Shown here piece by piece: positions 18,509-27,534 of a stretch of 64,000 nt of DNA. Position 1 is the stretch's first letter. Every line of letters starts with the position of its first letter. Source of the DNA: CAXBGS01 sp963975425 (GTDB lineage Bacteria > Planctomycetota > Planctomycetia > Pirellulales > Pirellulaceae); assembly GCA_963975425.1 (NCBI GenBank), contig CAXBGS010000009.1, positions 186,001 to 250,000 of the forward strand, given 5' to 3'. The notes under the pieces are model-generated. The model was not told the origin of the DNA. It did no database searches and saw only the letters and a list, made by a program, of their open reading frames with translations. The translations under genes were made by a program, and so were the position numbers.

Positions 18509-19288
18509 ATGTACATCCTCGCCACCGCCGTTCTGACCGCCAGTCTGTTGGGCAGCATGCACTGCGTCGGTATGTGTGGGCCGCTTGCGATCTGGGCCAG
18601 CGGTGCGGCCGATCAGCAGCCTCGCACCAGAATTTGGTTGGCCACTGGCCTGTATCACGCCGGCCGTTTCGTTACGTATGTGATCATGGGCGCAATCGCC
18701 GGATTGCTGGGTGAGTTGGTCGATTTCAGCGGTGAAGCGATTGGGATTCAGGTCGCTGCCGCACGCGTGGTCGGTGCCGCGATGGTTGTCTTTGGCGTCG
18801 CCAAGTTGTGGACCGTCGCGCCTTGGCGAAAGGGAAAGGCCAAGGAAGTCGCCCCATCAGCAATCGGCGGTTTGTTGGTGCGACTGCGTCCTTACGTCTT
18901 TCGGTTGCCATTGCTCGGACGTGCGTTCGCGACCGGACTATTGACGACGTTCTTACCCTGTGGCTGGCTTTACTTGTTTGCACTGATCGCGGCGGGCACG
19001 GGTAGCGTCGTTTTAGGACCACTGGTGATGGCCGCTTTTTGGTTGGGCACCGTTCCGGCGCTAACGGCACTTGTGGCCGGCACGCGAGTTCTATCGCAAA
19101 GGTTTAACGTGATGATCCCCGTCGCCGCGGCGCTATTGTTGGTCGTCGCCGGATGCTACACTGCTGCCGGACGCGGTTTCGCGAATATCGAATCTTTGTC
19201 CGTGCTGCAGGAAGCTGTCGATTCGTCCGCCGGGGACCTATCGGACATCGGTGACGCTCCACTGCCGTGTTGCTGCGAAACAGAATGA
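18509..19288 (+). CDS. TauE/SafE-like membrane protein of the cbb3 cluster
   Basis: A 259-residue polytopic membrane protein with about six helices, starting MYILATAVLTASLLGSMHC. The HCVGMCGPLA motif near the N-terminus is typical of the SafE-like proteins encoded between ccoH and ccoI in many bacteria, where a role in copper or sulfur handling for oxidase assembly is suspected. The frame allows a TTG start at 18491; the ATG at 18509 is preferred because it begins the first hydrophobic helix. Its TGA overlaps the ATG of ccoI. The C-terminus ends in PLPCCCE, a Cys cluster that might bind copper (inference). Confidence 0.85.
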   Translation: MYILATAVLTASLLGSMHCVGMCGPLAIWASGAADQQPRTRIWLATGLYHAGRFVTYVIMGAIAGLLGELVDFSGEAIGIQVAAARVVGAAMVVFGVAKLWTVAPWRKGKAKEVAPSAIGGLLVRLRPYVFRLPLLGRAFATGLLTTFLPCGWLYLFALIAAGTGSVVLGPLVMAAFWLGTVPALTALVAGTRVLSQRFNVMIPVAAALLLVVAGCYTAAGRGFANIESLSVLQEAVDSSAGDLSDIGDAPLPCCCETE

Positions 19289-21780
19289 CCCAGGTGAATC
19301 GGACCGCAGCAAGCGAGACCGTCCAAGCCGTGCCGGATGCGAATCCAAACCACCGGGTTCCATGCGTGCACTGTGGGCTGCCCACGGTTGTTTCGCCAGA
19401 TGAAGACCCGCAGAGCGTGTTTTGCTGTAACGGCTGTCGCGGTGCATATCAATTGATTCAAGGCTGGGGTCTAGCAGATTTCTACGCGCTTCGCGATCAA
19501 TTGGGGAATTCAGAAACGACATCCGTTTCCGCCAAGCGGCGCGGATTCGAATCCTTTGACAGTGATCCGTTTCTCGGGCGATCCGCACCGCGCCCGACAA
19601 GCGAAGGCACTCTGGTGACGAACTTGGCGCTGCACGGATTGCACTGTGGTGCATGTGCCTGGTTGATCGAGAATGCCGCAGCGCAGACTCCCGGTTGGAT
19701 CGTCGGACGCGTTCGTATGAGCGATCATACGATTCGCATTGTCTTTGATCCCAAGGTCATCCGGCTTAGCGAGATCGCGCGGTTGCTTGACGGAATCGGA
19801 TACGAACTGGCTCCACTGACAAAAGATGCCGACGAACAATTTTGGCGTCAAAACCGCAAGTTGTTGATGCAAATCGCAATCGCCGGTTTTTGTGCGACCA
19901 ATGCGATGTGGATCGCGATTGCCCTGTACGCAGGCGAAGCGTCCGGCGTGGCGGCGGGACACCGAAGTTTTCTGCGATTGATCGGCACCGGCTTGGGGAT
20001 GGCTTCGGTCGTCGGGCCAGGTCGTACGTTCTTTCGCGGTGCGCTGGCGTCAATGCGAACGTGGACACCGCATATGGATTTGCCGATCGCACTTGGCCTG
20101 TCCGTCGGCACCCTGATGGGCGCGATCAACGCGGTCACCGGCGCCGGTGCGGTCTACTTTGACTCATTGGCCGTCTTGGTTTTCCTGCTGTTGATTGGTC
20201 GATGGATTCAGTTTCGACAGCAGCATCGCGCGGCCAAGGCGGTCGACTTGCTATTGCGAATCACTCCGCGGCATGCCAAACGCGTCCTGCCCGATGAAAC
20301 CGAAGAAACCGTGCTGGTCGATGTTTTGGCGATCGATGACATCGTCCGTGTCGCGGCGGGCGACAACATTCCCGTCGATGGTGAAATCGTCACCGGCGAG
20401 ACGACCATCGACCGGTCGCTGCTAACGGGTGAGAGCCGTCCGGTTTCTGCGAACATTGGTGCCGAGGTACTATCGGGAACGGTGAACCTGTCACGGCCGA
20501 TCGATGTTCGCGTTCAGGCTTTGGGCACGCAAAGCCGGATCGGCAAGGTGATGCAATCGGTCGAGGAAGCCACAACCGAAAAAACGCCGATCGTGCAATT
20601 GGCCGATCGGATCGGCGGTGTTTTCGTGATGACCGTAACGGTGCTTGCGTTCGCCACTTTCGTCGGTTGGTGGCGAAGCGGTTGGGCCGTTGCCGCCGAG
20701 AACGCGACCGCTCTGTTGATCGTTGCTTGTCCGTGTGCGTTGGCGCTAGCGACACCTTTGGCCATCGCGGTTGCGCTGGGACGATCGGCTCGGCGAAAAA
20801 TACTCGTGCGCGATGGTGCCTCATTTCAACACCTGGCCGGACGGGGCACGATCTGGTTCGATAAGACGGGCACGCTTACCGAAGGTCGCCCGCGTGTTGT
20901 AGATTCATTCGGTGATGCCGACGCGATCCGGCACGCTGCGGCCATCGAACAAGCCTGTTGTCACCCACTGGCCGATGGGATCATCCGCGAAGCGAATCGG
21001 CGGCAATTGCACCTGCCAGCCGATGCGGTCTTGGACGGTGTGGCCGTGGGTGGAATTTTGGGTCACAGCGAAGGTCACCGCGTCGATGTCGGAAACCTGT
21101 TGTTGATGCAGCGTCATGACGTCTGGATCGACCCGCCATTTCGAGACGCTGCCGAGCGGTTCGCCGCAGCCGGTCTTTCACCCATCTTGATTGCCGTGGA
21201 AAAAGTCGCCGTCACAGTACTCGCGATGGCCGATCCGATCCTGCCCGATGCCAAACCAACGATCGCAGAGTTAACAGAAACCGGATGGCGGGTGGGCATT
21301 TTGTCCGGTGACAATCGAGAGATCGTGGATCGCGTGGCTAGCGAATTGGGCATTTCCAGCGAACTTGCACGTGGTGATTTATCGCCTGAACAGAAGCTCA
21401 GCGTGATTCAAGAACGATCCGATCAACCCGATCCCGTTGTGATGATTGGCGATGGAGCCAACGATGCTGCTGCGCTGGCAGCCGCCGACGTCGGCATCGC
21501 GGTGCGGGGGGGGGCAGAGGTGAGTTTGCAAGCGGCACCGATTTATATCGCTTCGGGTAAACTGGCATCCATCGCAGATTTGTTCCGCGGTGCGAGGTCG
21601 ACGCGGCGATTGATCTATGCGACCTTTGCCGTTTCACTGGCCTATAACCTGTTTGCTGTGATTTTGGCGATCGCCGGTCTAATCAGTCCTCTGGTTGCCG
21701 CCGTGTTGATGCCGATCAGCTCGGTGACTGTTTTGACCATTACGATGGCATGGCCCACGTTCCGCAGTGAGTATCGATGA
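19285..21780 (+). CDS. ccoI: Copper-translocating P1B-type ATPase (CcoI)
   Basis: An 831-residue heavy-metal P-type ATPase that exports copper for insertion into the cbb3 oxidase. The N-terminal ~65 residues contain CVHCGLP and FCCNGC, the Cys-rich extra domain seen in CcoI-type pumps. A heavy-metal-associated domain has HCGACAW. Catalytic elements are in order: TGES actuator, CPCALA transmembrane metal site, DKTGTLTEG phosphorylation loop, and GDGANDAAAL hinge. The ATG at 19285 overlaps the preceding stop as ATGA and is preferred to the in-frame TTG at 19267. It is translationally coupled to ccoS. Confidence 0.96.
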   Translation: MTQVNRTAASETVQAVPDANPNHRVPCVHCGLPTVVSPDEDPQSVFCCNGCRGAYQLIQGWGLADFYALRDQLGNSETTSVSAKRRGFESFDSDPFLGRSAPRPTSEGTLVTNLALHGLHCGACAWLIENAAAQTPGWIVGRVRMSDHTIRIVFDPKVIRLSEIARLLDGIGYELAPLTKDADEQFWRQNRKLLMQIAIAGFCATNAMWIAIALYAGEASGVAAGHRSFLRLIGTGLGMASVVGPGRTFFRGALASMRTWTPHMDLPIALGLSVGTLMGAINAVTGAGAVYFDSLAVLVFLLLIGRWIQFRQQHRAAKAVDLLLRITPRHAKRVLPDETEETVLVDVLAIDDIVRVAAGDNIPVDGEIVTGETTIDRSLLTGESRPVSANIGAEVLSGTVNLSRPIDVRVQALGTQSRIGKVMQSVEEATTEKTPIVQLADRIGGVFVMTVTVLAFATFVGWWRSGWAVAAENATALLIVACPCALALATPLAIAVALGRSARRKILVRDGASFQHLAGRGTIWFDKTGTLTEGRPRVVDSFGDADAIRHAAAIEQACCHPLADGIIREANRRQLHLPADAVLDGVAVGGILGHSEGHRVDVGNLLLMQRHDVWIDPPFRDAAERFAAAGLSPILIAVEKVAVTVLAMADPILPDAKPTIAELTETGWRVGILSGDNREIVDRVASELGISSELARGDLSPEQKLSVIQERSDQPDPVVMIGDGANDAAALAAADVGIAVRGGAEVSLQAAPIYIASGKLASIADLFRGARSTRRLIYATFAVSLAYNLFAVILAIAGLISPLVAAVLMPISSVTVLTITMAWPTFRSEYR

Positions 21781-21968
21781 GCGTCATTTACATCGCACTT
21801 CCGATCGCGATTCTTTTGGGCGGCGCCGCCATGGTCGCCTGCGTGCTGTGCATACGCAGCGGCCAGTACGACGATATGGAAACGCCGTCCGTGCGTATTC
21901 TGATCGAGGACCGGAAACAGAAGGACAGCCAGCCCTCGCAATCACCGGATTGCGAAAGTGAAACCTAG
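21777..21968 (+). CDS. ccoS: cbb3 oxidase maturation protein CcoS
   Basis: A 63-residue single-TM protein (helix about 4-28), followed by a short polar tail with a typical SGQYDDMETP segment. CcoS is required for incorporation of heme b and CuB into CcoN. It overlaps ccoI by ATGA and closes the oxidase locus; about 150 bp to the convergent cytochrome gene show no further gene. Confidence 0.9.
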   Translation: MSVIYIALPIAILLGGAAMVACVLCIRSGQYDDMETPSVRILIEDRKQKDSQPSQSPDCESET

Positions 21969-22115
21969 GTTCGGCGCAAAACGAGTTTCACCGCGCGGCG
22001 CGATGAACGGATGGAACCGCGTTCGTCTCGTTGCGCTTGAGACACCCCGCCAATGTCACTGCTGCCGCGACGCGTAGAGATCGACGGCGAAACTTGCATC
22101 ACAAGGTTTCGTCGG

Positions 22116-22598
22116 TCAGTTTTCGTTTCTGACATTTTGCTGCGGCCACTCGGCGGGAATCAGCTGAACGCTGCCGTTTTCGTGTCGTTCGGCGATTCGC
22201 AGCGAGTCGCGTACATAGTCATGACACTGGACACAGGTGGTGGTCATTTGCAAATACGTGAACGTCACACCTTCGTGATTACGTTGTTTGGCCAACGATT
22301 CCAGTTGGCTGCATTGACGACGGAATTGCAAGCCGAAGTGTTCATACACCGAATCGCGAGCCCGCGGCCATTCGGCCGCTTCACTGATACGTTTCATCTC
22401 CCGAGCGCCCCGCGCGATCGCGTCAAAGTCTTTTCGCAAAAGGCCTTCTAGGACATTTTGCGAACTGACCAGCTTTGATCGCATCAGGGCGCTGGGAGCG
22501 TGGTTGATTGGTGTGACAGGCGGATCGGCGTTCACCCACATCATGCCGGTTGCAGTGATGAGTAAAATCGCCATCGTCGGGGTTGCGAATCGTTTCAT
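22116..22598 (-). CDS. Small exported c-type cytochrome
   Basis: A 160-residue protein with a signal peptide (about 1-24) and one heme c motif CVQCH at 122-126 near the C-terminus. The rest is alpha-helical, which together with the C-terminal heme site resembles cytochrome c'-like four-helix proteins. The start at 22598 has AGGAGG 6 bases upstream. It lies 22 bp after the ornithine-cyclodeaminase-family gene on the same strand, so the two form an operon, and it faces the cbb3 oxidase locus. A role as soluble electron carrier or gas-binding cytochrome is possible; no evidence decides this. Confidence 0.85.
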   Translation of the reverse strand: MKRFATPTMAILLITATGMMWVNADPPVTPINHAPSALMRSKLVSSQNVLEGLLRKDFDAIARGAREMKRISEAAEWPRARDSVYEHFGLQFRRQCSQLESLAKQRNHEGVTFTYLQMTTTCVQCHDYVRDSLRIAERHENGSVQLIPAEWPQQNVRNEN

Positions 22599-22620
22599 TT
22601 CTAGCCTCCTGCTAAGTGGT

Positions 22621-23679
22621 TTACACACGTACCCAATCTTTCAGGCGAGCGTGTTCGAAAATCATGACGTGCTGGACTTGCAGTTCTTGCCCCATGCCGG
22701 CTTCGCTGGCACGTTCGTACATTGCCATTGCGATGCCGACATCGACGTAAGCCAAGCCAACGGCGTTAAAGTATGTCCGTTCGTCGTCGCTTTCGCGGCC
22801 AGGTTTACCGCCCGTGATCAAGTCGACAAGGTTGCCGTGAATGTCGGAATCCTTTAGTTCACCATCTTTGTACATCCGGCTAAGCGTCTGTGTGCGATGT
22901 TTGACAGTGTCCCAGTCGTCACACACGATTTTGTCACAGGCCTTTGCGACGGCGTACTCGTCTTCCCAGCCTCCGACGTGGCTATAGAAGGAACCGGGCT
23001 TCATCCACTTTGCTTTCAGCAGCGGTGCTTGTGCACTCGTTGCGGTGACGATGATGTCGGCATCGCTGGTGGCTGCCTCTAAATCAGAATTGGCTTGCTG
23101 AAAGACCATGTCGGGCAAGATCGCTCGCATTTCACGCACAAATTGCTCTTCTTCCGCTGTTTCTTTCGCGGCGACCCGGCAGATCCCCAAAGAGGGAACG
23201 GCCGTCTTCATCGCGATCAAGTGCATCTTTGCCTGCTCGCCAGCACCGATGAAACCGATTGATTCGGAGTCCTTGCGTGCAAGGTGTTTCGCGGCAATCG
23301 CGCCCATCGTCCCGACGCGAACGTTCGAGCAGAGCGTGCCTTCCATGAATGCGATCGGAAATCCGTGCTCGATCTCAGAAAGAATGATGACTGCCGACAA
23401 GTTTTGGATACCATGACGGACCGGGTTCGGCGGAAACACAGAAACCCATTTCACGCCGCAGACCTTGGCCGATTTAAATGTCGCCGGTAAGCAGTTGATT
23501 CGCTCTTGTGTCTCATCGTTGAAAATCTGAACAATCTTTTCAGGAAACAAGACATCGCCATTGGCGTAGGCCTTGATCGCGGACTCGGCCGCTTCCATTG
23601 CCATCTGAATATCCAGGCAACCGGCGCCTAACAGGTCCTCCTGAGAAAAGAATCGGCATCGAATTTCGTGTCGTGACAT
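22621..23679 (-). CDS. Ornithine cyclodeaminase/mu-crystallin family enzyme
   Basis: A 352-residue NAD(P)-dependent enzyme of the OCD/mu-crystallin superfamily, whose members deaminate or reduce amino and imino acids. The Rossmann domain starts at IGFIGAGEQA (about 140) and contains ADIIVTATSA (about 208); the N-terminal part holds the VKWVSVFPPNP region. The C-terminal region (RESDDERTYFNAVGLAYVD) is typical of family members. The substrate cannot be assigned; siderophore-type (SbnB-like) and opine-type activities are alternatives. It is the first gene of a two-gene unit with the small cytochrome and is divergent from the ArsR gene. Confidence 0.88.
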   Translation of the reverse strand: MSRHEIRCRFFSQEDLLGAGCLDIQMAMEAAESAIKAYANGDVLFPEKIVQIFNDETQERINCLPATFKSAKVCGVKWVSVFPPNPVRHGIQNLSAVIILSEIEHGFPIAFMEGTLCSNVRVGTMGAIAAKHLARKDSESIGFIGAGEQAKMHLIAMKTAVPSLGICRVAAKETAEEEQFVREMRAILPDMVFQQANSDLEAATSDADIIVTATSAQAPLLKAKWMKPGSFYSHVGGWEDEYAVAKACDKIVCDDWDTVKHRTQTLSRMYKDGELKDSDIHGNLVDLITGGKPGRESDDERTYFNAVGLAYVDVGIAMAMYERASEAGMGQELQVQHVMIFEHARLKDWVRV

Positions 23680-23740
23680 GGCTACCCTTTGCGATCAATC
23701 TTGCTGATGAAACTCATCGGCTTCCTGTTAAAGCATCTTT

Positions 23741-23763
23741 CGCACCAATCAAAATTTGGTGCG
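23741..23763. promoter_or_regulatory. Inverted repeat, probable ArsR-type operator
   Basis: CGCACCAA and TTGGTGCG are perfect inverted arms separated by 7 AT-rich bases, in the divergent promoter between the OCD-family gene and the ArsR gene. A third copy of the half-site CGCACCAA is at 23890-23897, just upstream of the arsR start. Such dyads are typical targets of ArsR/SmtB dimers; binding by the adjacent regulator is inference. Confidence 0.5.
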
Positions 23764-23908
23764 GGAGGCGAATTCGATCAGGAAAAGATGGTCGTTATTG
23801 GCACATGGCGCGCCGGTGAGCACATCATGTGGGCTAGTTGAAGGCTGGGTTGGCGCTGTATCAAGTATCGAGAGATCGCGACACAACGGCGCACCAAATG
23901 AGGCAATC

Positions 23909-24226
23909 ATGGCGAAAAGAGCGAGCAAATCGAAAAAAACGAGCGGCGACTTGCAGGCATTCGGTGAAGCGGCGGAGTGTTTGAAGACGTTGGCGCACCC
24001 GGCACGGTTGCGGATGGTCCAGCTTTTGTTGCACGGTCGATACACGGTCGGAGAGTTGGCCGAAGATTGTGATATTCCCGCGAACGTTGCTTCGGAACAT
24101 CTGCGTCTAATGCAACGTTGCGGATTCTTTACCAGCGAACGTGATGGACGAAAGGTCTATTACAAAGTCGCCGAGCCCCATTTAAAAGACATCATGAAGT
24201 GCATCGAGAGCCGCTTTCTGTCGTGA
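23909..24226 (+). CDS. ArsR/SmtB-family transcriptional repressor
   Basis: A 105-residue winged-helix regulator. LKTLAHPARLRMVQLLL is the family N-terminal core, and the recognition helix is around ANVASEHLRLMQRCG (about 58-72). The classic metal-binding ELCVCDL motif is absent (here ELAEDCD); instead single Cys occur at 24, 54, 71 and 98, compatible with a thiol or persulfide switch rather than a metal site. The ATG at 23909 is chosen because the 51 extra upstream residues are unlike the family. It lies 87 bp upstream of the CoA-disulfide/persulfide reductase and probably regulates it and itself. Confidence 0.9.
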   Translation: MAKRASKSKKTSGDLQAFGEAAECLKTLAHPARLRMVQLLLHGRYTVGELAEDCDIPANVASEHLRLMQRCGFFTSERDGRKVYYKVAEPHLKDIMKCIESRFLS

Positions 24227-24313
24227 TCCGACGACGGTGTGTCGGCAATTCCGCATGCCACAAATGACGCGGTCGATGCGCTAGGTGATGGTCTTTGTTT
24301 CGAGTGAACCAAT

Positions 24314-25981
24314 ATGAAAGTTGTCATTGTTGGCGGTGTTGCTGGTGGAGCATCGGCGGCCGCGCGAGCGCGTCGCTTGAGCGAAGACGCCGAAATTGTC
24401 TTGATCGAACGCGGGCCGGAGCCGTCCTTCGCCAACTGCGGACTTCCGTATTACGTTGGTGGCGAAATCAAATCGCGAGACAAGTTGTTGGTCGCGCCCA
24501 TTGAATTGCTGCGGCAACGACACGGGCTGGACGTGCGCACTTACAGCGAAGTGACAGAGATCGATCGCGCTAAGAAAAAGGTCACCATCCGATGCAAGGC
24601 CGATGGAGAAGCGGGCCAAACAAGGACGTACCAGGAAAGTTACGACAAGCTGATTCTTTCGACCGGTGCGTCTCCGTTCCGGCCTCCCATACCAGGTCAC
24701 GATAGCGCTCACGTTCTGGAACTGCGCGACTTGACCGACGCCGACAAACTTTACGGACGCGTGACGGGATCAGCAAAGAGTGCCGTCATCATTGGAGGCG
24801 GTTTCATCGGGATCGAAGTGGCCGAGAACCTTCGTCGCCGAGGACTGAAGGTCACTTTGGTCGAACTTGGTGATCAGATCCTTGCGCCATGGGACAAAGA
24901 GATGGTCCAGCCGCTGCTGTTGCATCTACGCAACCAGCAAATCGATTTGCGGTTGGGCGATTCGGTCGAATCCTTTCATGACGCCGACGATCAACTTGTT
25001 TCACATTTGGCTTGCGGTGATCGTATCATCTCGGATTTCGCGGTTGTCTGTATCGGGGTCCAACCCGAAAGCGGTTTGGCATCGGATGCCGGAATCGACT
25101 GCGGATTGCGTGGCGGCATCGTGACCAATCCGCACATGCAAACAAGTGATCCCGACATCTACGCCGTTGGCGACGTGACCGAAGTTTCGTGCAGCGTATC
25201 GAACCGCCGCACGCAGGTGCCGCTGGCTGGTCCGGCGAATCGTCAAGGTCGAATCGCGGCCGACCACATCTTCGGCCGATCGTCCAAGTATCGCGGCACG
25301 CAGGGCACCGCGATCGTAGGCGTCTTTGGCATGACGGCCGCGATAACAGGTTTGAGCGAAAAACTGCTGAAACAAATGGGATTGTCGTATCAGAAAATCT
25401 ACGTCCATCCCAGCGACCACGCGGGATACTATCCGGGCGCAACCGCCATGACCCTCAAGCTGTTGTTTGATCCAAGTGATGGTCGGATTTTGGGTGCACA
25501 GGGTGTTGGAACCAATGGCGTCGATAAGCGGATCGATGTGATCGCCATGGCGATTCAGGGCGGTATGACGGTCGAAGATTTAGAAGAGTCTGAATTGTGT
25601 TATGCACCGCAGTACGGCTCGGCCAAGGACCCGGTTAACATGGCCGGCTTTGTTGCATCAGGTGTCTTGCGCAATGACCATCCGATCGTTCACACCGACC
25701 GAGTCGATTCTGGCGAATCCAAGTTTTTGCTGGACGTTCGTACCGATGGTGAATTTGCCGCTGGCAATATCCCCGGTGCCGTCAGTATTCCGCTAGAACA
25801 GCTTCGTCAACGCACCGGCGAACTGCCCGCCGGCCAGACCATCGTCTGTTATTGCAAAGTCGGACAGCGAGGGTACATGGCGACTCGGTTGTTAAAGCAG
25901 CGCGGATTCGATGCGGTCAACCTTAGCGGCGGCTACACGACTTGGTTACGATGCTCGCACGCGGAAAATGGTGCTCAGTAG
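24314..25981 (+). CDS. CoA-disulfide/persulfide reductase with C-terminal rhodanese domain
   Basis: A 555-residue FAD-dependent pyridine-nucleotide disulfide oxidoreductase. The N-terminal GGVAGGASAAARARR is the FAD site and the single redox Cys42 lies in ANCGLPYYVGGE, the CoADR signature. A second nucleotide site is AVIIGGGFIGIE. The C-terminal ~100 residues are a rhodanese domain with active-site Cys at about 514 in CKVGQRG. Enzymes of this architecture reduce CoA disulfide, CoA persulfide or polysulfide with NAD(P)H. Preceded by an ArsR regulator, it likely forms a sulfide/persulfide-response unit (inference). Confidence 0.93.
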   Translation: MKVVIVGGVAGGASAAARARRLSEDAEIVLIERGPEPSFANCGLPYYVGGEIKSRDKLLVAPIELLRQRHGLDVRTYSEVTEIDRAKKKVTIRCKADGEAGQTRTYQESYDKLILSTGASPFRPPIPGHDSAHVLELRDLTDADKLYGRVTGSAKSAVIIGGGFIGIEVAENLRRRGLKVTLVELGDQILAPWDKEMVQPLLLHLRNQQIDLRLGDSVESFHDADDQLVSHLACGDRIISDFAVVCIGVQPESGLASDAGIDCGLRGGIVTNPHMQTSDPDIYAVGDVTEVSCSVSNRRTQVPLAGPANRQGRIAADHIFGRSSKYRGTQGTAIVGVFGMTAAITGLSEKLLKQMGLSYQKIYVHPSDHAGYYPGATAMTLKLLFDPSDGRILGAQGVGTNGVDKRIDVIAMAIQGGMTVEDLEESELCYAPQYGSAKDPVNMAGFVASGVLRNDHPIVHTDRVDSGESKFLLDVRTDGEFAAGNIPGAVSIPLEQLRQRTGELPAGQTIVCYCKVGQRGYMATRLLKQRGFDAVNLSGGYTTWLRCSHAENGAQ

Positions 25982-26089
25982 ACGGTCCCCAGATTGCGCA
26001 GGCAGATTCGGCAAACAAAAGCGACTAGAATGCATCGCTTCGTGTTTCAGTTTTCAAGTGACGCTTCACCGAACTGCAAGGTTGGATCG

Positions 26090-27526
26090 ATGTCCTGGTT
26101 AAAGAATCTCTGGCTGGTCGCCACAGCATCTTTTCTGTTCACGTGCGTTGTCAGCGCGGCCGAGCGTCCAAACGTGCTGTTTATCGCGGTTGATGATCTG
26201 CGTCCGCAACTGGCCTGTTATGGCAAGACGTTCATGCAGACGCCAAATCTGGATGCGCTTGCCAGCCGCGGAGTCCTGTTTGAACGCGCCTATTGCATGG
26301 TGCCAACCTGTGGCGCCAGCCGTGCCTCTTTGATGACCGGAATTCGGCCTCACCCTAAACGTTTTGTGAGCTATACGGCGCGCGCCGACCAAGATGCGCC
26401 GGGCATCGTGACACTGAATGATCATTTCAAGAGCAACGGTTACCAGACGATCAGTTTGGGCAAAGTGTTCCACAACGTGTTAGATCACGCTGATGGCTGG
26501 TCTAAAGATCCTTGGCGTCCCAAGGGAGAATCGTACCAAAAAGCCGAACAAGCAGCTCGCGCGATGCGCCAACACAAAGCAAAGTATCCCAAACGAACAA
26601 AGGTTCGAGGGCCGGCCTATGAATCGGCGGATGTCGCCGATGAAATGTACCGCGACGGCCGCATCGCCACAAAAGCGGTCGAGGAGATTCAACGATTGAC
26701 CTCGAACGAATCCGATGCGCCGTACTTTTTGGCCGTCGGATTTTTCAAGCCGCATTTACCCTTCGTCGCACCCAAGAAGTATTGGGACCTGTACGACCAC
26801 GAGTCGATCGAGTTGCCCAGCAATGATCACGCGCCCAAGAATGCGCCCGATGGAGCCGTCCATAGCTCGGGCGAATTGAGGGCCTATGCCGGCATTCCGC
26901 CAAAGGGTCCGGTGGATCGTGAAACGGCTCGTCAGCTAATTCACGGTTATTATGCGTGCGTCAGTTTTACCGATGCGCAGATCGGGCGTGTTTTGGCTGG
27001 ACTTGATGCATCTGGACAAGCCGACAATACCATCATCGTCTTATGGGGTGATCACGGTTGGCAATTGGGCGAACACGGCATGTGGAATAAGCATTCGTGT
27101 TTTGAAACATCGATGCACGCGCCGCTGATGATCGTTCCTCCTAAGGGCAGTGGTATTGCAGCGGGAGTTCGAACGTCGGCACTGACCGAGTTCATCGATA
27201 TCTATCCGACGTTGTGCGAACTGGCCGGCATCGAAACACCCACTCACGTCGAGGGTGAAAGCGTGGTTCCGCTGATGAAGAACCCATCGCGGCCTGGGAA
27301 ACGATGGGCGGTAGGTCGATTCGGACTCGGTGATACCATTCGCGACGACCAGTTTCGGTATAGCGAATACCGCGAAAACAAAGGCATCGGTGATATCACC
27401 GGAACCATGCTCTATGATCATCAAGCGGATCCGGATGAAAACGTCAACATTGTCGACGAACCCGCGCGATCGGAAGCGGTCAAAAATTTGTCCGCCCGGC
27501 TGAACAACCGCAAGGCAAAACCGTGA
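26090..27526 (+). CDS. Exported sulfatase, iduronate-2-sulfatase-like
   Basis: A 478-residue sulfatase with signal peptide (about 1-24, ending near VSAA). Metal site VLFIAVDDLRP and the formylglycine motif CGASR (Cys74) fit the iduronate-2-sulfatase-like group, as does the C-terminal DQFRYSEYRE segment. The remaining landmarks are FFKPHLPF and LWGDHGWQLGEHG. The frame extends to 25994, but the ATG at 26090 directly precedes the signal peptide. Convergent with the SASA gene, 8 bp apart. The uronate-sulfate substrate is inferred from group membership. Confidence 0.93.
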   Translation: MSWLKNLWLVATASFLFTCVVSAAERPNVLFIAVDDLRPQLACYGKTFMQTPNLDALASRGVLFERAYCMVPTCGASRASLMTGIRPHPKRFVSYTARADQDAPGIVTLNDHFKSNGYQTISLGKVFHNVLDHADGWSKDPWRPKGESYQKAEQAARAMRQHKAKYPKRTKVRGPAYESADVADEMYRDGRIATKAVEEIQRLTSNESDAPYFLAVGFFKPHLPFVAPKKYWDLYDHESIELPSNDHAPKNAPDGAVHSSGELRAYAGIPPKGPVDRETARQLIHGYYACVSFTDAQIGRVLAGLDASGQADNTIIVLWGDHGWQLGEHGMWNKHSCFETSMHAPLMIVPPKGSGIAAGVRTSALTEFIDIYPTLCELAGIETPTHVEGESVVPLMKNPSRPGKRWAVGRFGLGDTIRDDQFRYSEYRENKGIGDITGTMLYDHQADPDENVNIVDEPARSEAVKNLSARLNNRKAKP

Positions 27527-27534
27527 TGCGCTCG

